Assembly (NCBI GenBank): GCA_902624465.1
Contig: CACNXP010000006.1
Span: 1 to 50,584, forward strand
Direction: 5' to 3'
Length of the DNA: 50,584 bases
Source of the DNA: an uncultured Pelagibacteraceae bacterium
Lineage (GTDB): Bacteria > Pseudomonadota > Alphaproteobacteria > Pelagibacterales > Pelagibacteraceae
The position numbers and the translations under genes were made by a program. Of the stretch, positions 16,277 to 25,500 are shown in pieces; position 1 is the first letter of the stretch; each line of letters begins with the position of its first letter. The notes under the pieces are model-generated. The model ran no database searches. It was not told the origin of the DNA and saw only the letters and a list, made by a program, of their open reading frames with translations.

Positions 16277-17147
16277 ATTCCTCTATATCTTCTTCATTTT
16301 CTGTAACAGCCTCTTCTTCAGGTAAATCTGATGAAGCTTGCTTTATTGGTGCTGCCTCTGGTTTAGATTGAGTATTTATGTTTCTTTTTAAAGCTTTATC
16401 TAATTTTTTTTGAGTATCTTCTAATGACAGATTTAGAATTATTTGAAATTCTGAAAGAATTCTTTCATATGCTTTTTCAAATAACTGTCTTTCACTATAA
16501 GATTGATCAACCATCAAATCATCCCCCTTATTAAGATCTCTTACTACTTCAGCTAGCTCATAAATCTTGCCTGATGAAATCTTTGCTTCATATTCTTGTG
16601 CCCTTCTACTCCACATAGATCTTTTTATTTTAGGCTTACTTTTTAATATTGAGATGCATTTATTGACCTGGTTAATAGTAGCTAATGGTCTTAAGTGTAA
16701 TTGTTTGTTAACAGGCACCATTCCATTTGCTTTATCTTTTTCAAATTTTATAACGTATGTTTCAACGTCTATTCCTCCAATATTTATTTTTTTAAATTCG
16801 GTAATTTGCCCAACACCATGTTTTGGGTATACGACGTAATCTTTAATTTTATATTCTCTTTTTTCTGTTTCTTGTTTTTTTACTTTTTTAATTTCCGGTT
16901 TAGCCTCATTATTTTTTGTAATTCTTAAACCGTCACTTTTCTGCTCTGTAGTTTTGACCTCAGATTTTAAAGATTTTTTTAAAGGTACTTTTTTTGTTTT
17001 AATTAATTTTTTCGGTAATTTATTGATTTTCTTTTTTACTTTTTTTAATTTAACAACCTTTTTAGGTTTTACTTTTTTTTTTGATTTAGTAGCTTTACTT
17101 TTTTTAAAGGTTTTCTTTAAAATATTTTTCAAACTTATTTTGCTCAT
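16275..17147 (-). CDS. carD: CarD/CdnL-type RNA polymerase-binding regulator with basic N-terminal tail
   Basis: Global transcription factor that binds the RNA polymerase beta subunit and stabilises open promoter complexes. Residues about 98-260 form the CarD domain: [18 protein letters not shown] (the RNA polymerase-binding Tudor-like part) and the helical [15 protein letters not shown] region. It is unusually long at 290 residues: residues 1-95 are an added tail very rich in Lys, and the C-terminus is acidic (TENEEDIEE). Ordinary CdnL is about 170 residues. ATG 17147 overlaps fdxA by 44 bases; a TTG six codons in is an alternative. The microprotein gene across the terminator is similarly basic. 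Confidence 0.9.
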   Translation of the reverse strand: MSKISLKNILKKTFKKSKATKSKKKVKPKKVVKLKKVKKKINKLPKKLIKTKKVPLKKSLKSEVKTTEQKSDGLRITKNNEAKPEIKKVKKQETEKREYKIKDYVVYPKHGVGQITEFKKINIGGIDVETYVIKFEKDKANGMVPVNKQLHLRPLATINQVNKCISILKSKPKIKRSMWSRRAQEYEAKISSGKIYELAEVVRDLNKGDDLMVDQSYSERQLFEKAYERILSEFQIILNLSLEDTQKKLDKALKRNINTQSKPEAAPIKQASSDLPEEEAVTENEEDIEE

Positions 17148-17430
17148 CTTTATATTTTTTGTGATCCGATGGAGGATCTTTTTTAACTGTTATATTAGGC
17201 CAGATTTCGGAATATTGTTTATTGATTTCTAGCCACTTTTCAGACCCTGGCTCTGTATCAGCTTTTATCGCATCAACAGGACACTCAGGCTCACAAACGC
17301 CACAATCTATACACTCATCAGGTTTAATTACAAGCATATTTTTTCCCTCATAGAAACAATCTACAGGGCAAACTTCAACACAGTCCATTAATTTACATTT
17401 AATGCATTTGTCATTAACTATATATGTCAT
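17104..17430 (-). CDS. fdxA: 7Fe ferredoxin FdxA
   Basis: A 108-residue electron carrier with one 3Fe-4S and one 4Fe-4S cluster. Cysteines are at 9, 12, 17, 21, 25, 40, 43, 46 and 50, the exact pattern of Azotobacter ferredoxin I shifted by one residue ([17 protein letters not shown] and [12 protein letters not shown]). The C-terminal extension ending [11 protein letters not shown]...KFEKYF is also typical. The ATG overlaps the terB stop by one base (TAATG). The link to carD and the SUV3-like helicase is conserved in alphaproteobacteria, but its redox partner is unknown. Confidence 0.95.
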   Translation of the reverse strand: MTYIVNDKCIKCKLMDCVEVCPVDCFYEGKNMLVIKPDECIDCGVCEPECPVDAIKADTEPGSEKWLEINKQYSEIWPNITVKKDPPSDHKKYKDEQNKFEKYFKENL

Positions 17431-17843
17431 TATTGATTTTCTTTTTTAATTTTTTCTTTGATATCTCCCATGATCTTATTGTCAATATACAACAGGCCTG
17501 CAAGTCGTCTCATCAAATTAGTTTCAAACATATCCGCTTCTTTATTGGAGTAAATTATTCTCCAAAGAGTTTCTATAATTTCAATTTTTTTTTTATCATC
17601 CATATTTTTCACTTCCCTTGTAAAATCCAAAATTTGGTTAGAGTTTTCTTCTATTTCTTTGCCTTCTTTTAAAATATTTTCTAAATTATTTTGGTCCGCA
17701 CCTATTTTCAAAAGTGTCTTACTTATTATAACCTCTTCTTCATTTGAGAAGTTCTCATCAATTTTTGCGGCATGAATCAATAATGCCGCAACTCTTGCTA
17801 AGTCACTATTTTTAGTATTTCCTTTTTTTTCTTTAAAAAACAT
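17430..17843 (-). CDS. TerB-like alpha-helical protein
   Basis: A 137-residue, all-helical cytoplasmic protein that looks like the TerB/DjlA N-terminal fold: [22 protein letters not shown] near the N-terminus and a second similar repeat, [17 protein letters not shown], with acidic residues that could bind metal. TerB proteins are linked to tellurite resistance and stress, but stand-alone versions are usually uncharacterised. It sits between helicase and fdxA, with 3 bases to the helicase stop and one base shared with fdxA. In other alphaproteobacteria I would expect an S4-domain RNA-binding protein at this spot. Confidence 0.75.
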   Translation of the reverse strand: MFFKEKKGNTKNSDLARVAALLIHAAKIDENFSNEEEVIISKTLLKIGADQNNLENILKEGKEIEENSNQILDFTREVKNMDDKKKIEIIETLWRIIYSNKEADMFETNLMRRLAGLLYIDNKIMGDIKEKIKKENQ

Positions 17844-17846
17844 TAC

Positions 17847-20324
17847 TTACTGGTTTAAATTTAAATTTTTTAATATTTTGAAAGGACTTTCTTTAATGAA
17901 TTTTTTACTTACCTTTTTTGAGCTTTTTCTAGGATTGTATTTAAAAAATATATCATTATTTTTTTCAAAAACTTTATAACCCATAATTTTTAAAAGCTTT
18001 TTAAAGTTGTCCTTGTTACATCCAAGCAAATTTAACATTTCAGGAATTAACTTAATTTCATTCTTTTCTGAGTTTGAATTAATAATTTGAACAAATAATC
18101 TCTCTAAAATATCAATCCTTACGTAAAATTTGTCAAATTTCTCAAATCCACAAAGTAACATAAAATTTCTGTTTTTAATCTTGTCATTTTCTAAAAAATT
18201 TAGACCAAACACAGGAGGTTTAAAATTAAAATATTTTTGATGATAATTTTTCCAAAGCAAAGTTCTTAGGGATACAGCTTCTGGTTTGATTAATTTGTGT
18301 AAAAATACATGATATCTTCCAAATTTTACTCCTTGATCTCTCAAAAATTTCCGCTCATTTTGTCCTAATATTTTTAGATAATCTGTAACTTGATTTCTTT
18401 GAAGGACTCCATTGTTCTCATATAATTGATATGCAAGAGCTTTAATTGATGAATTTTTTTCTTTAAGGTTTCTCAAATCTATTAAACTTTTCAAAACAAT
18501 TTGTATTTTATTTTTCAGCCATTTTATTAAATAATCACTTAATTTTTTTAATTGATCTGTTTCCAGAATATCATCAACTATAAGAACAATATTTGGATTT
18601 AAATAGTCTCTACCTGGTTGTAATTTTGCTATTGGAGATTTTCCCCAATAAATTTTAAAATCCTCGTTTAGTTCTATTAAACCTGTCTCGATTATTATAT
18701 CTATTCTTTTTTGCAGTTCTGGACCAACTGTCTGTCTTGCGGCTTTTTTGAGGGATTTGATATCTGTTTCTAAAGCACCCTTTTTTAAATCTAGCTCTAA
18801 TTTAAGTCCATTTATCTTTCCAATAAATTGATCATCAATCATTACTTCGTTGTTTTCTAAAATTTTAGTATCAAATTCCATATCTTGCTTTAAGCCTCTC
18901 GCTAGGACACTTGCCCTTTTGTCAATAAAAGTTTTTGTAAGCTCCTCATGTAATCTATCTGATAACTTATCCTCCAAGTGTTTTGTTTTTTCTATCCAAT
19001 AGTTTTGATTTTCTATCCAATTATTTTTATTTGAAACATATGACCAAGTTCTTACATTTGCAATTCTATTTGATAAAGAATCTACATTTCCATCTAATTT
19101 ATCAAGTTTGACGAGTTGAAGTCGCATATAATCATCTGTAATTTTACCCTTTTCACTTGTTAAATATTTGAAAACATTTTCAATCACTTCATAGTGATTG
19201 CCATAGGTTTTTTTAACAAAATCTGGTATTTGGCAACATTCCCATAAAAGACATAATTTATCTTTATCAAATTTAATATTTTCTAAATTTTTATCTCTTA
19301 AAAAAAATTTTAAGGCTTTTTCATCTTCGCATTCATGTATTTTTCTTAACCATCTTCTATTAGGCTTTTCCTCTAAAGACTTTAATAATTTAAAAGGACT
19401 CTCAAAGTTTAAATTTGAATTTCTCCAAAATAAAGATTGGATTTCTTCAAATTTATGATTTTCCAATAAATCTACTTCATCAGCATTTATTTCTTTGCAT
19501 TCTCCTGTTATACCAAAGTTTCCATTGTTCAAATATCTTCCTGCTCTACCAGCTATTTGTCCAATTTCTGCTAAATTTAGCTTTCTTAATTTTTTTCCAT
19601 CAAATTTTTTTAAATTGGAAAAATAAACATGATCAAGATCCATATTAATTCCCATACCAATAGCATCGGTTGCTACTAGAAAATCAACATCTCCAGATTG
19701 ATACAGCTCTACTTGTGCATTCCTTGTCTTTGGGCTTAGAGATCCCATAACAATAGAAGCTCCTCCTTTTTGTCTTCTTATAAGTTCAGCGATGGCATAA
19801 ACTTCCTCTGCAGAAAATGCTATAATTGCAGTTTTTCTTTGAATTCTTGAAATCTTTTTATGACCAACATAAGAAAGTTTTGAAAGTCTAGTTCGATTTA
19901 TAAATTCGATGTCATCATCAAGATTAGAAATAATTGGTCTTATAGTATTTGATCCCATTAACATTGTTAATTTTATTCCTCTTAAGTTCAATAATCTGTC
20001 TGTAAAAATATGACCTCGCTCATGGTCTGCGCACATTTGAATTTCATCCACGCCTACAAAATCTAATTCTTTATCAATAGGCATAGATTCAACAGTACAC
20101 AGATAATACTTTGCATTTGTAGGAATTATTTTTTCTTCACCAGTAATTAATGCAACTTTATCTAAACTAACCTTTTTAATTACCTTGTCGTAAACTTCTC
20201 TAGCTAACAATCTCAAAGGAAAACCTATCATCCCAGTGTCAAACGATAGCATGGTCTCAATGGCAAGATGAGTTTTACCTGTATTTGTTGGGCCAAGGAC
20301 AGCTGTAATTTTATTTTTTGTCAT
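17847..20324 (-). CDS. SUV3-like superfamily 2 helicase
   Basis: An 825-residue ATP-dependent helicase resembling mitochondrial SUV3 (SUPV3L1), which unwinds RNA or RNA-DNA and in mitochondria works with polynucleotide phosphorylase. Motif I is GPTNTGKT (residues 11-18), motif II is DEIQ (93-96), the motif Ia region is PLRLLAREVYDK, and motif VI is QIAGRAGRY. The C-terminal half holds further conserved blocks (VKFGRYHVFLHKLIKPEAVSLRTLLW) and ends in a Lys-rich tail. It leads the helicase-terB-fdxA-carD operon, which ends at the strong terminator near 16.25 kb. A 168-base gap upstream presumably holds its promoter. Confidence 0.9.
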   Translation of the reverse strand: MTKNKITAVLGPTNTGKTHLAIETMLSFDTGMIGFPLRLLAREVYDKVIKKVSLDKVALITGEEKIIPTNAKYYLCTVESMPIDKELDFVGVDEIQMCADHERGHIFTDRLLNLRGIKLTMLMGSNTIRPIISNLDDDIEFINRTRLSKLSYVGHKKISRIQRKTAIIAFSAEEVYAIAELIRRQKGGASIVMGSLSPKTRNAQVELYQSGDVDFLVATDAIGMGINMDLDHVYFSNLKKFDGKKLRKLNLAEIGQIAGRAGRYLNNGNFGITGECKEINADEVDLLENHKFEEIQSLFWRNSNLNFESPFKLLKSLEEKPNRRWLRKIHECEDEKALKFFLRDKNLENIKFDKDKLCLLWECCQIPDFVKKTYGNHYEVIENVFKYLTSEKGKITDDYMRLQLVKLDKLDGNVDSLSNRIANVRTWSYVSNKNNWIENQNYWIEKTKHLEDKLSDRLHEELTKTFIDKRASVLARGLKQDMEFDTKILENNEVMIDDQFIGKINGLKLELDLKKGALETDIKSLKKAARQTVGPELQKRIDIIIETGLIELNEDFKIYWGKSPIAKLQPGRDYLNPNIVLIVDDILETDQLKKLSDYLIKWLKNKIQIVLKSLIDLRNLKEKNSSIKALAYQLYENNGVLQRNQVTDYLKILGQNERKFLRDQGVKFGRYHVFLHKLIKPEAVSLRTLLWKNYHQKYFNFKPPVFGLNFLENDKIKNRNFMLLCGFEKFDKFYVRIDILERLFVQIINSNSEKNEIKLIPEMLNLLGCNKDNFKKLLKIMGYKVFEKNNDIFFKYNPRKSSKKVSKKFIKESPFKILKNLNLNQ

Positions 20325-20492
20325 TTCTATCTTTGGTATATCTTAAATTTTATCTACCAGATGTAGTTATTGTTAAAGAACAAAAATAGACTAAAACATG
20401 ACCGAATCGGAGGATAAAAAGTTCTCATTTTTTTTAAATAATAATTTAACTTAACATAATTAAATTAATTATAAAGATTATGTGCAGAATGC

Positions 20493-20903
20493 CTAGTCAG
20501 TTGTTTTAATTTTTAAAATTTTCCAAATTCCAGATGCTGACGTAATTATCTTACCATTACAATTTAACTCACAAAATAAAAATACAAGAGTTTTTGTTTT
20601 TTTTAATATTTTAACTTTCCCGTAGATTTCATCATTAACTTTTGATGATCCAATAAACTTTATATCTAAAGAAATTGTTACGCAGGGTGCATTATCAGCT
20701 GATCGATGTGCTGCTGTGCCGGCACCAGCATCTATCAGTGCAGACAAATAACCCCCATGAGTAATTCCTGCAGCATTTAAATGATTATTATTAATCGTTG
20801 ATTTAAATTCGTATTCATTTTCAGAGATATTTCTAAATAAAAGGCCTCCGTTATGTTTCATAAAACCTGGTTTGAGACTGATTTGTTCAAATTGATTAGA
20901 CAT
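20493..20903 (-). CDS. PaaI-type hotdog thioesterase
   Basis: A 136-residue acyl-CoA thioesterase of the PaaI/YbgC hotdog class. The conserved segment NAAGITHGGYLSALIDAGAG contains the H-G-G turn and the catalytic acid region on the long helix, and the end (GKIITSASGIWKIL) matches the last beta strands. It probably hydrolyses acyl-CoA esters in the cytoplasm; the substrate is unknown. It follows a 32-residue membrane protein ORF by 6 bases, and both lie downstream of tRNA-Arg on the same strand. Confidence 0.88.
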   Translation of the reverse strand: MSNQFEQISLKPGFMKHNGGLLFRNISENEYEFKSTINNNHLNAAGITHGGYLSALIDAGAGTAAHRSADNAPCVTISLDIKFIGSSKVNDEIYGKVKILKKTKTLVFLFCELNCNGKIITSASGIWKILKIKTTD

Positions 20904-20909
20904 AATTTT

Positions 20910-21008
20910 TTATAATACAAAAGTTAAGATTAATATAATTACAAAAATAGAAACAAAAAAATATACTACTGACATTTGAAGAGATATTTTTTCTAACCAT
21001 TTTAACAT
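20910..21008 (-). CDS. 32-residue single-helix membrane protein, unknown
   Basis: A short complete ORF: MLKWLEKISLQMSVVYFFVS followed by a further 12 mostly hydrophobic residues ending FVL. It has an amphipathic N-terminal segment with two Lys and one membrane helix (about 13-32), so it would be cytosol-in. A good ribosome-binding site (AAGGA) lies 6 bases before ATG 21008. The ORF begins 15 bases after the end of tRNA-Arg and ends 6 bases before the PaaI start, all in one direction. Size and topology recall small subunits of membrane complexes, but I do not recognise a family. Confidence 0.6.
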   Translation of the reverse strand: MLKWLEKISLQMSVVYFFVSIFVIILILTFVL

Positions 21009-21023
21009 AATTTTCCTTTTTTA

Positions 21024-21100
21024 TGGTGCGCCTGCTAGGAGTCGAACCCAGAACCTCCTGGTCCGTAGCCAAGCGCTCTATCCAATTGAGCTACAGGCGC
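21024..21100 (-). tRNA. tRNA-Arg (anticodon ACG)
   Basis: Read on the minus strand, the acceptor stem GCGCCTG pairs with CAGGCGC, then discriminator A and encoded CCA (21024-21026). The D arm TAGCTCAATTGGATAGAGC and T arm GGTTCGACTCC are standard. The anticodon loop CTACGGA gives ACG, whose first A is normally edited to inosine by TadA to read CGN arginine codons. It is followed on the same strand by the 32-codon ORF and the PaaI gene. Confidence 0.96.
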
Positions 21101-21171
21101 ATTTATAAATATATTTGTTTATAGTATATCAATATTTAGTGTATTTTAATGATAAGATAAAATTAAAATTT

Positions 21172-22347
21172 ATGAACAACAAACCTGATGACGTGGTAAT
21201 TTGTAGTGCAGTTAGGACTCCTATAGGTACTTATAAGGGATCATTAAAAGATTTGAAAGGAGATCAACTTGGTACTATCGTGATAAATGAGGTTTTGAAA
21301 AGAAGCAAGATATCTAATAATCAAATTGATGAAGTAATAATGGGCCAGGTTTTAACTGCTGGTGGAGGACAGAACCCTGCGAGACAAGCAGCAGTAAATG
21401 CTGGGATCCCCGTATCCAAACCTGCTTATTTGGTAAACCAAGTTTGTGGATCAGGACTAAGAGCCATTATTTCCGGTTACCAACAAATTAAATTAGGAGA
21501 TGCAAACAATGTAATTTGTGGGGGTCAAGAGAATATGTCGATGACACCTTACTCTTATTCTTATTCAGAGAAAAAAGAAATTTCAAAAGATCAATTAATC
21601 AATACTATGATTCATGATGGTTTAACTGATGCTTTTAAAAATTACCACATGGGAGTTACAGCCGAAAATGTTGCAAAAAAGTTTAATATTTCTAGAAAAC
21701 AACAAGATGAATTTGCTCTTAAATCCCAAAAAAAAACAGAAATTGCAATCGAAAACAATAAATTTGATGATGAAATAGTGCGGATAAATCATGAAGGTAT
21801 TATTTTAGAAAAAGATGAACACCCTAGAAAAGATTTAAAATTATCTGATTTAGAAAAATTAAAAACAGCTTTTAAAGATGGTGGGACTGTAACACCTGGA
21901 AATTCATCTGGTATAAATGATGGAGCAGCTGCTTTATTATTAACTACATTTAAGGAAGCTCAACAAAATTCACTTAAACCATTGGCCAAAATTATTTCCT
22001 GGGCATCTGTTGGTTTGGAACCGTCTTTTATGGGTCTTGGTCCTATAGAAGCTATCCGCCAAGCATCAAATAAAGTAAATTGGAATTTAAATGAAATCGA
22101 TTTATTTGAAATTAATGAGGCTTTTGCCGCTCAAGCTATAGCAGTTATCAGTGAATTGGGTATTGATGAAAACAAAGTTAATGTAAATGGTGGGGCTATT
22201 GCTTTAGGTCACCCAATAGGTGCATCTGGAGCACGAATACTTGTGACACTTATATATGAAATGAAAAAACAGAATAAAGAAAGAGGTTGTGCCGCACTTT
22301 GTATAGGTGGCGGTATGGGAATTGCGCTATGTGTAGAAAAAATTTAG
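21172..22347 (+). CDS. Acetyl-CoA acetyltransferase (thiolase II)
   Basis: Condenses two acetyl-CoA to acetoacetyl-CoA, or cleaves it. The 391-residue protein carries the acyl-enzyme cysteine in NQVCGSGLRA (Cys92), the catalytic His in GHPIGASGAR and the C-terminal GGGMGIAL with the second active cysteine nearby. Motifs and length fit the biosynthetic AtoB/PhaA type rather than the FadA type. An in-frame upstream start at 21115 is rejected: ATG 21172 gives a normal N-terminus (DDVVICSAVRTPIG), and the earlier codons fall in the tRNA-Arg promoter region. No phaB or phaC is nearby, so polyhydroxybutyrate synthesis is not implied. Confidence 0.94.
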   Translation: MNNKPDDVVICSAVRTPIGTYKGSLKDLKGDQLGTIVINEVLKRSKISNNQIDEVIMGQVLTAGGGQNPARQAAVNAGIPVSKPAYLVNQVCGSGLRAIISGYQQIKLGDANNVICGGQENMSMTPYSYSYSEKKEISKDQLINTMIHDGLTDAFKNYHMGVTAENVAKKFNISRKQQDEFALKSQKKTEIAIENNKFDDEIVRINHEGIILEKDEHPRKDLKLSDLEKLKTAFKDGGTVTPGNSSGINDGAAALLLTTFKEAQQNSLKPLAKIISWASVGLEPSFMGLGPIEAIRQASNKVNWNLNEIDLFEINEAFAAQAIAVISELGIDENKVNVNGGAIALGHPIGASGARILVTLIYEMKKQNKERGCAALCIGGGMGIALCVEKI

Positions 22348-22460
22348 GAATTAATTTTTCCGTATTTTTCCTCTAACAATATTTTTTGGATCCACATATT
22401 AGCATCTTTATATGTGTTGAATTTTGGTTGAATAAATATATTTAATAACTTTTTAATCAT
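22344..22460 (-). CDS. 38-residue hypothetical ORF
   Basis: ATG 22460 to TAA, 38 codons, with a protein-like composition: MIKKLLNIFIQPKFNTYKD, then an amphipathic segment with MWIQKILLEEKYG. Its stop overlaps the thiolase stop in TTAG (22344-22347), the same four-base convergent overlap seen at three other gene pairs in this window, which supports reality. Against it, no Shine-Dalgarno sequence is clear, and short ORFs arise often in AT-rich DNA. The start is 96 bases from aceE on the opposite strand. No family recognised. Confidence 0.45.
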   Translation of the reverse strand: MIKKLLNIFIQPKFNTYKDANMWIQKILLEEKYGKINS

Positions 22461-22556
22461 TATTTGAGTGTTTCAATAAAGAGTGTCAAAAAATTGGGTA
22501 GAATGTGTTAAAATTAAAGATTAAGTAAATTTTTTTTATGTATAAAACTTTTAAAA

Positions 22557-25500
22557 ATGACTGAAAAATTGTTAGTTCCTGACATAGGTGATTTTGAGAA
22601 CGTGGAAGTTATAGAACTTTTAGTAAAAGAGGGTCAAGATATTAAAAAAGATGATCCTGTTGTTACTATTGAAAGTGATAAATCGAGTGTTGAAATACCA
22701 TCAATATTTTCTGGCAAAGTCGAGTCTGTAAATGTTAAAGTTGGAGATAAGGTTTCAAAGGGAGATTTATTAATAAATATTTCCTCAAATCAATCATTAT
22801 CTCAAAAAGAAAGTGTTCCAAAAGAAACTGAAAATTTAATTCAAGAAGCTGAGAGTACTTTAAGAAAACATCAGGACCAAAATATTTCACAAAAAATAAT
22901 TGAGACCGAGAAACCAAAAATAATCCAAGTAATTAAAGAAGGGGATATCGATCCACTAGAAACAAGTGAATGGCTAGAGTCTTTGTCAGCAGTAATAGAA
23001 AAAGACGGAAATCAAAGGGCACATTATTTAATTAAAGAACTTATCAACAAAGCTTATATGGAAGGTGCTAATATACCCTATACGCAAAACACTCCTTATA
23101 TAAACACCATACCAGTTAACGAGGAAAAAAAATCTAATGGAGATCAAAACATAGAGAGAAGAATTAGATCTTTAATTAGATGGAATGCTGCCGCAATGGT
23201 AGTTAGAGCAAATAAAAAATTCCCAGAACTTGGAGGGCATATTGGAACTTTTGCATCTGCTGCAACTCTTTACGATGTTGGTATGAATCATTTTTGGAGA
23301 GCTAAAAATAATAAATTTGGAGGAGATTTAATTTATTTTCAAGGTCATAGCGCTCCAGGTATGTACGCTAGAGCTTATCTGGAAGGTAGACTTAACGAAA
23401 AACAATTAGATAGTTTTAGACAAGAAGTAAACCCTGGTGGTCTTTCTTCATATCCTCATCCCTGGCTAATGCCGAATTTTTGGCAATTTCCAACAGTGTC
23501 CATGGGATTAGGTCCAATGCTTGCAATTTATCAAGCAAGATTCATGAAGTACTTAATCAATAGAGGTCTCATAAAAGATGAAGGTAGAAAAGTTTGGGCG
23601 TTTTTAGGTGATGGAGAAATGGATGAACCGGAATCTTTAGGAGCGATTGGTTTAGCCGCAAGAGAAAAATTAGATAATTTAATATTTGTTGTAAATTGTA
23701 ATCTTCAAAGACTAGACGGACCAGTTCGTGGAAATGGAAAGATAATTCAGGAATTAGAGGGAATTTTTAGAGGTGCAGGATGGAATGTTATAAAAGTTAT
23801 TTGGGGCTCTTATTGGGATCCATTGCTTGCCAATGATAAATCAGGTCATTTAGTTAAAACAATGAATGAGACTGTCGATGGTGAGTATCAAGCAATGAAA
23901 GCAAGAGATGGTGCGTATGTGAGAGAAAAATTTTTTGGAAAATATTTAGAGACCAGAGAGCTGGTTTCCAGTCTTTCAGATAAAGATATTTGGCGATTAA
24001 ACAGGGGTGGTCATGATCCTCATAAAGTTTTTGCAGCTTATGATAAAGCATCTAAAAATGTTGGAAGTCCCACTGTTGTAATTGCAAAAACTATAAAGGG
24101 TTATGGAATGGGTAAAAGTGGTGAAAGTGTAAATACAACGCACCAGACTAAAAAATTGGATATTGATGATTTGATGTATTACAGAGATAGGTTTGATGTG
24201 CCATTAACAGATCAACAAGTGAAGAATATTGAATATTATAAGCCAGATCAAAATTCTCCAGAGATTAAGTATTTAAAAGAAAGACGAATTCAATTGGGTG
24301 GTTTTATTCCTGAAAGAACTACTTATGCAAAACCTGTTAAAGCACCACCAAAAGATATTTTTGATAACATGAAAGTTTCTACAGGTGAAAAAGAAATGTC
24401 GACTACAATGGCATTGGTTAGAATGTTGACAAATCTCTTGAGAGATAAAAATGTTGCACCGAGATTGGTTCCGATCATACCTGATGAAGCCAGAACATTT
24501 GGGATGGAGGGTTTTTTTCAAAAGATAGGAATTTATGCTCATGAAGGTCAAAAATATGAGCCAGAAGACTCCGCTCAACTAAGTTCGTATAAAGAGGAAA
24601 AAAGTGGTCAAGTTTTAGAGGAAGGGATTAACGAAGCTGGAGCAATGTCATCGTGGATTGCTGCAGGTACTTCATATACCAACCATGATGTAGAAATGAT
24701 CCCAATATATCTCTTTTATTCAATGTTTGGTTTTCAGAGAATAGGTGATTTTGCTTGGGCCGGTGCAGATAGTCAGTCCAGAGGATTTTTGATTGGAGCT
24801 ACCGCTGGAAGAACAACTCTTGCTGGAGAAGGTTTACAACATCAAGATGGTCATAGCCATTTAATGGCCTCAACTATTCCTAATTGCAGATCATATGATC
24901 CAACATTTCACTATGAGCTTGCAGTTATTTTTCGAGAAGGTTTAAGAAGAATGCATGAGCAAAAAGAGAATATTTTCTATTATATTACGACCATGAATGA
25001 AAATTATCCTCATCCAGAAATGCCAAAAGATAAATCATGTGAGGAAGGTATTTTAAAAGGAATGTATAAAATAAAGGAGTTTAATAAGTATAAAAAAACC
25101 AAAATTCAATTTCTTGGATCTGGTACAATCTTAAGAGAAATGATAGCTGGTGCGGAAATATTACAGAATGAGTATCAAATTGATAGTGAGATTTGGAGTG
25201 TAACAAGCTTTAATGAATTAAGAAGGGATGGACTTGAAGTAGAGAGACATAATCTTCTAAACCCTGATAAAGAACCTAAAAAAAGCTATGTAGAGAAATG
25301 TTTGGGCAATACTGAAGGTCCAATTTTAGCAGCCTCTGATTATATGAGAATGAACTCTGATCAAATAAGACCATACGTAAATAAAAGTTTTTATTCATTA
25401 GGGACTGATGGATTTGGAAGAAGTGATACAAGAAAAGAGTTAAGAAAATTTTTTGAAGTTGATAAGGAACATATTACTACATATGGTTTGAGTATTTTAG

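Noticed and set aside
17430-17843. Tellurite-resistance locus
   Set aside because: Only a lone TerB-like fold is present, with no terA, terC, terD or terZ genes around it.
20354-20428. 24-codon ORF upstream of the helicase on the minus strand
   Set aside because: No ribosome-binding site, odd composition, and it lies in the likely helicase promoter region.
21115-21171. N-terminal extension of the thiolase
   Set aside because: The extra residues do not resemble thiolases and the DNA is the spacer/promoter between tRNA-Arg and the gene.
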